The position numbers were made by a program, and so were the translations under genes. The notes beneath the pieces were generated by a model. The model was not told the DNA's origin. It did not search any database and saw only the letters and a list, made by a program, of their open reading frames with translations. Below are positions 15,011-21,471 of a DNA stretch of 33,336 nt, piece after piece (within the stretch, counting starts at the first letter, position 1; the number at the start of each line of letters is the position of its first letter). Origin of the DNA: UBA4644 sp900555855 (GTDB lineage: Bacteria; Bacillota; Clostridia; Oscillospirales; Butyricicoccaceae); contig DAWAJD010000024.1 in NCBI GenBank assembly GCA_052289195.1, positions 1-33,336 on the forward strand. Reading direction: 5' to 3'.

Positions 15011-15105
15011 CGTTTCCTTTTGGGACGGGCAAACGCGTTTTTTGCTTTGTTAAAGCATTAACGCGTTTATTTTTTCTTTTTGCTGCCCAAAGGAAGCGTT
15101 TTTTT
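15011..15105 (+). terminator. Large nested hairpin/terminator after DUF421-DUF4363
   Basis: The outer arms (15011-15024 and 15085-15098) pair TTCCTTT with AAAGGAA, plus a GGG/CCC pairing. Inside, AAACGCGTT (15031-15039) pairs perfectly with AACGCGTTT (15060-15068), and TGCTTT/AAAGCA (15043-15048/15052-15057) forms the tip. Seven T follow the outer arm (15099-15105). It works as a terminator, but is far larger than usual. Confidence 0.65.
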
Positions 15106-15220
15106 CAAAAAGTCTCCCTCCCGGGCAATCTTTTACCGATTCTTTGCTATCTCTCTTTTTTTAGACATAATGACGGAATCTGCAAAGAAGTTTCGGTAAT
15201 GCTGCATAGAAGGTTCAATC
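15106..15220. other. Upstream part of the AGCS 5' region, no gene seen
   Basis: This AT-rich stretch lies between the DUF4363 terminator and the AGCS promoters. I found no ORF with an RBS and no riboswitch consensus, including no tandem glycine aptamer pattern, although the adjacent symporter could carry glycine or alanine. Confidence 0.5.
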
Positions 15221-15260
15221 TTGTAATTATGTTCACAATGTGGTAACATATTGCTATACG
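15221..15260 (+). promoter_or_regulatory. Promoters of the AGCS symporter gene (two overlapping candidates)
   Basis: TTCACA (15232-15237), 17 bp, TATACG (15255-15260) is one candidate; TTGTAA (15221-15226), 17 bp, TAACAT (15244-15249) is another 11 bp upstream. From either, the mRNA would carry a hairpin CAGGCAG/CTGCCTG (15264-15289) near its 5' end. Confidence 0.5.
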
Positions 15261-15310
15261 GAGCAGGCAGAGCGCCCCATGGCTGCCTGTAAAAATTAAG
15301 GAGGGTTTCT

Positions 15311-16732
15311 ATGGGTTTCATGGATTGGTTAGCAAATTTTAACAGCAAGGTCAACGGCGTCGTCTGGGGTCTCCCCATGATGGTCCTGATCCTTGGCACT
15401 GGTATCTACATGTGCATCCGCTGCGGGTTCCCCCAGTTTACCCACTTCGGCTACATCATGAAGAACACCCTTGGCAAGGCTTTTGAAAAGTCTGAGGCCA
15501 AGGAAGGCTCTATTTCTCCCTTTAAGGCTATGTGCACCGCGCTGGCCGCTTCCATCGGTACTGGCAACATCGCCGGCGTTTCCGGCGCCATCGCCATCGG
15601 CGGCCCCGGCGCTGTCTTCTGGATGTGGATCTCCGCTCTGCTGGGCATGTGCACCAAGTTCTGCGAAGTCACGCTGGCCATCCGCTTCCGTGAGCGCAAT
15701 GAAAAGGGCGACTGGGTCGGCGGCCCCATGTATTACATCAAGAACGGTCTGGGCAAGCATTGGCAGTGGCTGGGCGTTGTCTTTGCCATCTTTGGCTCTC
15801 TGGCCGCGTTCGGTATCGGCAACATGACGCAGATCAATACCATCTGCTCTACTGTTGGCACTGCCATTCAGAACTTTGTCCCCGATGTCAACCTGACGAT
15901 GGTCGCCTGGATCGTCGGCGCCCTCTGCGCTGTGGTCGCCTTTATCGTCTATATCGGCGGCATCGAGTCTATTGCTGATGTGTGCGCCCTGCTGGTGCCC
16001 GTCATGGCTATCATTTATATCATCGCCTCCATCATTGTTATCATCGTGAATGTCAGCGCCATTCCCGCCGCCTTCTCCGCCATCTTCAAGGGCGCCTTTG
16101 CTCCCGCTTCCGTGGCTGGCGGCTTGGCCGGCGTCGGCATCAAGACTGCTATCACCAAGGGCGTTGGCCGCGGCATCTTCTCCAACGAGGCCGGCCTGGG
16201 CTCCGCTCCTATCGCCCATGCTGCCGCTGATGTGGATCATCCCATCAAGCAGGGTATCTTTGGCGTTTTCGAGGTCTTTATGGATACCATCGTGGTCTGC
16301 ACCATGACCTCTCTGGTGGTTCTGCTGGGTGTCGGTGTGAACAACATCGAGTTCGGCACGGATACTGGTGCGCAGCTGACCATTGACGGTTTCATCTCCG
16401 TCTTCGGCCAGAAGGCTCCCGGCGTGGTCGTGGCCATCTGCCTGATGCTGTTTGCCTTCTCTACCGTGCTGACCTGGGGTCTCTACGGCACCCGCTGCAT
16501 GGAGTATCTGTTCAACTACAAGGTCGCCAAGGTCTATCAGGTCATTTTCTGCCTGGTCATGGTCGTGGGCGGCATTCTGAAGCTGGATCTGGCCTGGGCC
16601 ATTGCCGATACGCTGAACGGCCTGATGGCGATCCCCAACCTGATTGCAATCCTCGCGCTGAGCCCCGTGGTCATCAAGCTGACCAAGGATTATTTCGCCG
16701 GTGTCAAGGCTGCCAAGGTCGCCAAGAAATAA
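15311..16732 (+). CDS. Sodium:alanine/amino-acid symporter, AGCS family
   Basis: A 473-residue, ~10-11 TM transporter of the alanine or glycine:cation symporter family (AlsT/AgcS-like), bringing in small neutral amino acids with Na+. Family segments include ASIGTGNIAGVSGAIAIGGP (79-98), the WVGGPMYYI loop, GVGRGIFSNEAGLGSAPIAH and the TWGLYGTRCMEYLF region. RBS AAGGAGGG is placed 6 nt before ATG. Compared with its neighbours the gene uses many T-ending codons (GCT, TCT, GGT), which suggests high expression. It is monocistronic with a strong terminator. The substrate (Ala, Gly or related) cannot be fixed from sequence. Confidence 0.94.
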   Translation: MGFMDWLANFNSKVNGVVWGLPMMVLILGTGIYMCIRCGFPQFTHFGYIMKNTLGKAFEKSEAKEGSISPFKAMCTALAASIGTGNIAGVSGAIAIGGPGAVFWMWISALLGMCTKFCEVTLAIRFRERNEKGDWVGGPMYYIKNGLGKHWQWLGVVFAIFGSLAAFGIGNMTQINTICSTVGTAIQNFVPDVNLTMVAWIVGALCAVVAFIVYIGGIESIADVCALLVPVMAIIYIIASIIVIIVNVSAIPAAFSAIFKGAFAPASVAGGLAGVGIKTAITKGVGRGIFSNEAGLGSAPIAHAAADVDHPIKQGIFGVFEVFMDTIVVCTMTSLVVLLGVGVNNIEFGTDTGAQLTIDGFISVFGQKAPGVVVAICLMLFAFSTVLTWGLYGTRCMEYLFNYKVAKVYQVIFCLVMVVGGILKLDLAWAIADTLNGLMAIPNLIAILALSPVVIKLTKDYFAGVKAAKVAKK

Positions 16733-16749
16733 TCTCCCCAAAGCATCAC

Positions 16750-16786
16750 AAAAGCGGCATGGAGCTCCATGCCGCTTTTCTTTTTT
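16750..16786 (+). terminator. AGCS symporter terminator
   Basis: AAAAGCGGCATGGAG and its exact reverse complement form a 30-bp perfect palindrome (16750-16779), followed by CTTTTTT. It starts 17 nt after the stop codon. Confidence 0.92.
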
Positions 16787-16951
16787 CCAGACGCCAAAAA
16801 AACAAGACCGGCCCCCACCGCAGCTTTACCCAACGGAAGATAAAGCAGGGGATGCGGCGGAGGTCGGTAGCTTTATTATACCGGCTTCAGAAGCAAAAGC
16901 AATATGCTGGCTGCATAGTGTCTGCACAAAATTTTTCCGCGCCGGCGGGCT

Positions 16952-17407
16952 TCACTTTTTCTCCAGCAGACGGTTCAGCTCGTCCATAAAGCTGTCCAGA
17001 TCCTTGAACTGCCGGTAGACCGAGGCAAAGCGCACATAGGCCACCTGGTCGATATCCTTCAGCTCCTCCATCACCAGCTCGCCGATGCGGACGGAGGGGA
17101 TCTCCCGATCCATGGAATTGACCAGCTTCTGCTCGATGCGCGAAGCCGCCCGCTCCAGCGTGTCCATGGGCACAGGCCGCTTCTCGCAGGCCTTGATCAG
17201 CCCACCCAGGATCTTCCCCCGGTCAAAGGTCTGGCGGGAGCCGTCCTTTTTCACCACCACCATGGGGACCCGCTCCACGATCTCATAGGTCGTAAAGCGT
17301 TTTCCGCAGGAGAGACATTCCCTGCGGCGGCGGATGCTGCTGCTCTCGTCGGTGGGACGGGAATCGATCACTTTACTTTCCGGATAGGCACAATAGGGAC
17401 AGCGCAC
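16952..17407 (-). CDS. nrdR: Transcriptional repressor NrdR
   Basis: A 151-residue NrdR, the ATP/dATP-sensing zinc-ribbon and ATP-cone repressor of ribonucleotide reductase genes. The zinc ribbon has CPYC (3-6) and CLSCGKRF (31-38) cysteine pairs separated by ESKVIDSRPTDESSSIRRRR. The ATP-cone begins near residue 49 (VVVKKDGSRQTFDRGKILGG). Length matches the family. The start is GTG at 17407 (VRCPYC, read as Met): it matches the family N-terminus and has GAGG 8 nt upstream. An upstream in-frame ATG would add 61 unrelated residues. No NrdR box or nrd gene is in the window. Confidence 0.95.
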   Translation of the reverse strand: MRCPYCAYPESKVIDSRPTDESSSIRRRRECLSCGKRFTTYEIVERVPMVVVKKDGSRQTFDRGKILGGLIKACEKRPVPMDTLERAASRIEQKLVNSMDREIPSVRIGELVMEELKDIDQVAYVRFASVYRQFKDLDSFMDELNRLLEKK

Positions 17408-17441
17408 GGCGGACACCTCGTTTCTGAATCTTAGCGGCTCT

Positions 17442-17470
17442 ATTATACCCTTTTCCGAAAAAAACCGCAA
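17442..17470 (-). promoter_or_regulatory. nrdR promoter
   Basis: On the minus strand TTGCGG (17470-17465), 17 bp, TATAAT (17447-17442), 35 bp before the start codon. Confidence 0.7.
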
Positions 17471-17525
17471 GAGGGCTTTTTTCTCATAAAATCCATCGTT
17501 TCTGCATTTTCTTCCGGATTTCCTC

Positions 17526-17554
17526 TTTTCTGCCGGGAGATTTTCCTGTATAAT
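17526..17554 (+). promoter_or_regulatory. Promoter of the C39-like peptidase gene
   Basis: TTTTCT (17526-17531), 17 bp, perfect TATAAT (17549-17554), 35 bp before ATG. The -35 box is weak. It is divergent from nrdR. Confidence 0.5.
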
Positions 17555-17589
17555 CAAGATATTATCCTGATAGAAAAACGGTGATCGCA

Positions 17590-18975
17590 ATGAATGATTT
17601 GATCTTGTTCTCCGAGCTTTCCGCCTTCCGCGCCGGAACGGTCTGCGCCCTGCAGGAGGAGCCCTCCATCGGCCGGGGCGCGCTGACGCTGCCGCCGGAG
17701 CAGGCCGAAGGCTCCTTCACCTCTCCGGAGGTGCCCATGGGGCCCTTTTCCACTGTGGTGCTCAGCTGGAACACCGACCTTCCCGTGGGCTGCGTTTCCG
17801 AGGCCCAGTGCCGGGTCCGGGACGAAGCCGGCGAATGGTCTCAGTGGCTCAGCTGGGGCGTCTGGTCGCCCTATGTCCGCCGGGCCAGCCTTCCGAAGAC
17901 CGAAGGCGGCTGCGCCTCGGTAGAGACCGACACCCTCTCCATGGCAAAGGGCCGCACCGGAACAGCGCTGCAGCTGCGCTGCATCCTGCGGCGGGAAAGC
18001 GGAACGGGCGTCCCTGCCCTGCGTCTGCTGGCGGCAACCTGCCGTCTCTCCGACGAAGACCGGCTCACCCGCCGGCTGCCCACCACGCCGGTGGACAATC
18101 CCGCGCCGGCCTATACCCAGGTGCTGCGGGATCCCAACATCGGCTCCGTCATGTGCAGCCCCACCACCGCCACTGTTCTGATGAACGCCCGGGGCGGCGA
18201 CCTGCTGCCGGAGGAGACGGCCATGGCCTGCTGGGATCATGAATACGAGGGCTTTGGCAACTGGGCCTTTACCATGGCGGCGGCAGGGAGCTTCGGCTAT
18301 GAATGCTGGCTCACCTATGCCGACGCCGACACCCTGCGGCAGGAGCTGCTGGCGGGCTGGCCCGTGGGCTGCAATGTGGCCTATGCTCCTTCGCCGGAAC
18401 GCGCCACCCCCCACGCCCCCTATGTGGAAAACACCCCCGGCTTTACCAACGGCCATCTCATGTGCGTCACGGGCATGGCCGTGGAGAACGGCCGGGAATG
18501 GCTGCTGGTGCATGATTCCTATGGCTGCCCAGACAGTCTGGCCGTCCGCCGCTATCCGCTGGATCAGTTCCTGCAGTGCTGGCACGGCATTTTGTATGTC
18601 CTGCGGCCCCGCCTGCCCGGCGCCGGTTACGCCGCGCCCCACCGGATCCCCGCCCAGCTGAAAAAGACCGACTGCGGCGACGAATGGCGGCTGGAGGTGG
18701 ACGGCCAGCCCCTGCCGCTGGCGCCGGACTTCTGCGGCACCCGCAAGCTGCCCCGGGGCATCGTGGCCTACACCCTGCGGGACGCCTATCTCTATGCCAC
18801 CACCGCCAACCGCCCCTTCTGCTACAGCAAGGTCAGCGCCAACGGCGACCTGATCCTGCCGGCCCGGCAGCTGCTGCGCACTTCTCCCCTGGGCAGCGAC
18901 GCCCGGCTGGATGTCTTTGTCATTACGGACCGGGGCGTCACCTACACCGCTTCTCTGACGCCGGCGGACCTCTGA
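17590..18975 (+). CDS. C39-like (papain-fold) peptidase family protein
   Basis: A 461-residue protein with no signal peptide. Residues about 1-160 look like a beta-sandwich (W..D-rich strands, GEWSQWLSWG). A central C39_2-type papain-like domain is at about 170-335, and a beta-rich C-terminal part follows. The catalytic set is visible: Cys189 in SVMCSPTTATVLM, His289 in FTNGHLMCVTG and Asp309 in LVHDSYG. Such proteins are usually cysteine peptidases or amidases, but the absence of a signal peptide leaves cleavage target and location open. The start is ATG at 17590 with a weak GGTGAT Shine-Dalgarno; a GTG 9 nt upstream is the alternative. It is followed after 32 nt by a membrane protein gene on the same strand, probably one transcript. 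Confidence 0.82.
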   Translation: MNDLILFSELSAFRAGTVCALQEEPSIGRGALTLPPEQAEGSFTSPEVPMGPFSTVVLSWNTDLPVGCVSEAQCRVRDEAGEWSQWLSWGVWSPYVRRASLPKTEGGCASVETDTLSMAKGRTGTALQLRCILRRESGTGVPALRLLAATCRLSDEDRLTRRLPTTPVDNPAPAYTQVLRDPNIGSVMCSPTTATVLMNARGGDLLPEETAMACWDHEYEGFGNWAFTMAAAGSFGYECWLTYADADTLRQELLAGWPVGCNVAYAPSPERATPHAPYVENTPGFTNGHLMCVTGMAVENGREWLLVHDSYGCPDSLAVRRYPLDQFLQCWHGILYVLRPRLPGAGYAAPHRIPAQLKKTDCGDEWRLEVDGQPLPLAPDFCGTRKLPRGIVAYTLRDAYLYATTANRPFCYSKVSANGDLILPARQLLRTSPLGSDARLDVFVITDRGVTYTASLTPADL

Positions 18976-19007
18976 TCTCCAAATTCTGATTTGAAAGGGG
19001 CTTTTCC

Positions 19008-19736
19008 ATGAAGCCTGTCAAAGCAAAACTCACCGTCAAGCAGCTGATCCTGCTGCTGCTCTGCGCCTCTGCCCTGCTCTACGCCATCCATTACCTGATC
19101 TTCCGCGACCTGCACCATCTGGCCATCTTCGGCCTGCACGAGCTGGCCTTCGTTCCGCTGGAGGTGATCCTGGTGACGCTGGGCCTGGACCAGCTGGTGG
19201 AAAAGACCCACCGGGAGGAGGCCCGCAGCAAGGTCAGCATCATCGAGACCCTGTATTTCAACGAATCCGGCGGGACCATGCTCCGCTACCTCACCAGCTT
19301 CGACCCCGACGCGGCCCGTCTGCGGGAGCTGCTGCAGGTGACGGAGGACTGGCACTCCTCCGATTTCCGCCAGGCCATCCGCCAGCTGAAAAGCTATCCC
19401 TTCCTGCTGGATCTGGACCGGATCGACTTTTTCGGCCTGCACTACCACCTGAGCCAGCGGCACGAATATTACCGCAGCATGCTGGAAAACCCGGCTCTGA
19501 CCCAGTCAGAGGCCTTTACCGAGATGATCATGAAGATCTATCTGCTCTGGGAGGAGCTGGACGGCCGCACCAACCTCTACCAGCTGCCCGAAAAGGATCG
19601 GAGCTATCTGGCGGAGCTGCTCCATGAGATCTATCGGGAGCTGACGGAATACTGGCTGGACAATGTGTATAACCACAGCATCCACAACCGTTTCCGCCTC
19701 CATCGGGCCATCGAGAGCAATCCCTTCCTGGACTAA
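19008..19736 (+). CDS. Two-TM membrane protein of unknown function
   Basis: A 242-residue protein. Two hydrophobic helices (about 12-28 and 38-58) are joined by an FRDLHHLAIFGLHE loop. A hydrophilic, mainly helical cytoplasmic domain follows, rich in charged residues and aromatics (YFNESGGTMLRYLTSFDPDA, then YLLWEELDGRTNLYQLPEKD). I do not recognise a domain. RBS AAAGGGG is followed by ATG. Its closeness to the C39-like peptidase gene suggests a shared function, possibly the peptidase acting with a membrane partner; this is inference. It is followed by a strong hairpin. Confidence 0.8.
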   Translation: MKPVKAKLTVKQLILLLLCASALLYAIHYLIFRDLHHLAIFGLHELAFVPLEVILVTLGLDQLVEKTHREEARSKVSIIETLYFNESGGTMLRYLTSFDPDAARLRELLQVTEDWHSSDFRQAIRQLKSYPFLLDLDRIDFFGLHYHLSQRHEYYRSMLENPALTQSEAFTEMIMKIYLLWEELDGRTNLYQLPEKDRSYLAELLHEIYRELTEYWLDNVYNHSIHNRFRLHRAIESNPFLD

Positions 19737-19744
19737 AGCCCCTG

Positions 19745-19781
19745 CTTCCGGCGGCGAAAGGCGCTTTTTCGCCGCCGGAAG
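19745..19781 (+). terminator. Hairpin after the two-TM protein gene
   Basis: CTTCCGGCGGCGAAA pairs with TTTCGCCGCCGGAAG around a short loop, followed by AAAATATCTGATTTTTT. The U-run is displaced by ~10 nt, so termination efficiency is uncertain. Confidence 0.55.
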
Positions 19782-19810
19782 AAAATATCTGATTTTTTCG
19801 CATTTTCCTC

Positions 19811-19838
19811 TTTACTTTTCCGGAAAAAGTGATATAAT
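19811..19838 (+). promoter_or_regulatory. tRNA-Ala transcription unit promoter
   Basis: TTTACT (19811-19816), 16-bp spacer, TATAAT (19833-19838). The mature tRNA begins 123 nt downstream, unusually far. Confidence 0.6.
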
Positions 19839-19844
19839 GTTATT

Positions 19845-19961
19845 TGCTCTGGTAAATGCGGCCTTGCAGGGACGCAGTTTATGCGCGGCAGTGCGGTCCT
19901 GTGATCCGCAGCGGCTTGACCGGAGCCTGAAAAAGGCACGACGCGCGCGTGCCGGTCCTAT
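19845..19961 (+). other. Long structured leader before tRNA-Ala
   Basis: About 117 nt between promoter and tRNA containing short hairpins TGCGG/CCGCA, GGCT/AGCC, GCCT/AGGC and GGCACG/CGTGCC. It may be a co-transcribed or processed RNA. I searched for the SRP RNA apical motif and did not find it. Confidence 0.4.
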
Positions 19962-20037
19962 GGGCCTGTAGCTCAGTTGGGAGAGCGTTCGGTTCGCATC
20001 CGAGAGGTCGTGGGTTCGAATCCCTTCAGGTCCACCA
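19962..20037 (+). tRNA. tRNA-Ala (anticodon CGC)
   Basis: A 76-nt cloverleaf with encoded CCA. Acceptor GGGCCTG/CAGGTCC carries the G3-U70 pair that defines alanine identity. The anticodon arm TTCGG-TTCGCAT-CCGAG gives CGC, decoding GCG. The T-stem has a U-U mismatch and a G-U at its base. I recall that the antisense frame of this tRNA is often misannotated as a protein, which suggests the sequence is a common variant. Confidence 0.95.
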
Positions 20038-20038
20038 T

Positions 20039-20078
20039 AAGTCCACCGTAATTTGGATAGAATTACGGTGGACTTTTT
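20039..20078 (+). terminator. tRNA-Ala terminator
   Basis: A perfect 15-bp stem AAGTCCACCGTAATT (20039-20053)/AATTACGGTGGACTT (20061-20075) with a 7-nt loop and five T at 20074-20078. Confidence 0.9.
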
Positions 20079-20180
20079 CCATGCCAAAAAAACGCATACG
20101 GCGCGGCGGCATATCGATTCCCTGAAAAGGGAAGAAAAGCGCGCACTGGCTTCCCTTTCGGCGCAAGGAGGAAGGCCGGA

Positions 20181-20788
20181 ATGAAAGCGTCCAGAGCAAA
20201 ACTGATTTTAAGCTATGTGCTCCCTACGATTTTGAGCCAGTGCGCCTTTTTCCTGTTCACCATCGTGGACGGGATCTTCGTCGGCCGCGGTGTCGGGACC
20301 GACGCGCTGGGGGCAGTCAATCTTGCCCAGCCGCTTGTTATGGTCATCGGCGCGGTATTTATGTGGAAATGGTCTGCGATTATCTTTTCTGGTATACCGC
20401 CTTTACGATCCCCTCCGCCCTTGCCGCCACCCTGCAGGGCTTCGGCCGGAACGACGGCGCGCCGGTGTTCGTCATGGTTCCACCATCGTCAGCACCGCTT
20501 TGAACATTTTTCTCGACTGGCTGTTTGTTTTCCCGCTAAAGCAGGGTCTGGCGGGCGCCGATCACCGTGTTCTGCATGAACCTTGTGATCATCCGGTTTC
20601 TGCCGGAGGGCAGCGTCAACGCCTACTCGGTCATCAGCTATGTGGTCGCCTTTGCCTATGCCGTGTTTATCGGTGTGTCCGAGGGGATGCAGCCGCTGTT
20701 CGGGCAGAGCTACGGCGATAAAAATGTCGACAACCTGCACTATTTCAAGCGCTGGGGCATGATCGTCAGCCTGCTGGCGCCGCCGTGA
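20181..20788 (+). pseudogene. Decayed MATE-family efflux gene
   Basis: Four pieces of one MATE transporter lie in order but in different frames. Piece 1 (20181-~20362) is the N-terminus (VLPTILSQCAFFLFTIVDGI, then VMVIGAVFM). Piece 2 (~20362-20480, another frame) reads DYLFWYTAFTIPSALAATLQ and GFGRNDGAPVFVM. Piece 3 (~20480-20560) reads TIVSTALNIFLDWLFVFPLK. Piece 4 (~20558-20788) reads MNLVIIRFLPEGSVNAYSVI and EGMQPLFGQSYGDKNVDN and stops early. Segments expected between pieces 1-2 and 3-4 are missing, and the C-terminus is lost, leaving about 200 of ~450 codons. RBS AAGGAGGAAGG precedes the ATG. The gene cannot encode a working pump. Confidence 0.85.
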
Positions 20789-20830
20789 GCAACGGCGCAC
20801 GGACCGCCAGCGCCTTCTCTTCCCTATGCT

Positions 20831-21324
20831 TCAAAGCACCGTAACGGCCAGGGCCGTCAGTGCGGCAATTGCGGCGAACAGCGGGATCCCGCGCAAAAAG
20901 GATTCAATATGCTTTTCGGATCCTGATAGTATTTCTTTTCCGGCAAAAACGAGAAGCGGATGCGTTTTGTGCTGCGCCACCAGAGCAGATCGATCACAAG
21001 AAGATCGAACAGCCCCAATCCCTCGCCGAACGCAAGGAAGTACCAGAATGCCGGCAGATAACCGTCCAGGTTCAGCACGCCTTTCAGCGCAAGTCCCAGA
21101 ACGGGAAACACGGCTGTGAAAAGCAGAAGATTGCTGAGCAAAACGGCAGCGGCGGATTTTGCCTTCGGCACAGCGGTTCCAAGCTGAGAATCGCTTCGCA
21201 CGCGGTTCTGGACCGCTTCGGGATAGGAGCGCAGCCCAATGAGATTTTTCCTGTCCGTGCCCGTTCCGAGAAAGCATACGCCCCAATACAGGAAATAGAA
21301 AGCGATGGCAAGAATGATCTTCAT
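20831..21324 (-). pseudogene. Small multi-TM membrane protein gene with a frameshift
   Basis: The frame from 21324 encodes a ~3-4 TM protein (MKIILAIAFYFLYWGVCFLG; GEGLGLFDLLVIDLLWWRST), similar in style to uncharacterised Firmicutes membrane proteins. Near 20917-20921, after KKYYQDP, it runs into unrelated sequence, while the next frame carries a sensible continuation (KHIESFLRGIPLFAAIAALT) that ends at 20831. One missing G in GATCCGAAAAG would explain it. The restored protein would be about 164 residues. Function unknown; a sequencing or assembly error is possible. Confidence 0.6.
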
Positions 21325-21471
21325 AAGCTTATATCTCCGTCGAATTCAGAAAGCTGCGGATCGTGCGAATATAGGCTGCTGCTTTATCATGGGCACATCA
21401 GGAAAACCACCGCAGAACAAATCCACCGGCGGCCTTCCGCCGACACACAAGACTAAAGGAGGTCATCTGCT

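Noticed and set aside
15329..16741. 470-aa minus-strand ORF opposite the AGCS symporter
   Set aside because: Mirror-frame artefact: Asp/His/Gly-rich translation of a conserved transporter gene on the other strand, no RBS.
19845..19961. SRP (4.5S) RNA in the leader of tRNA-Ala
   Set aside because: Some similarity in the GC-rich distal part, but the GGAA tetraloop with AGCAGCC motif required for Ffh binding is missing.
19839..19972. 44-codon plus-strand ORF between the promoter and tRNA-Ala
   Set aside because: No ribosome binding site and it ends inside the tRNA; an RNA leader is the simpler reading.
19812..20087. Minus-strand ORF overlapping tRNA-Ala (contains GPEGIRTHDLSDANRTLSQL)
   Set aside because: It is the antisense translation of the tRNA, a well-known false protein call; there is no RBS and the tRNA explains the sequence.
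20089..20180. Integration scar (att site) next to tRNA-Ala
   Set aside because: No duplicate of the tRNA 3' end, integrase gene or flanking repeat is visible in the window.
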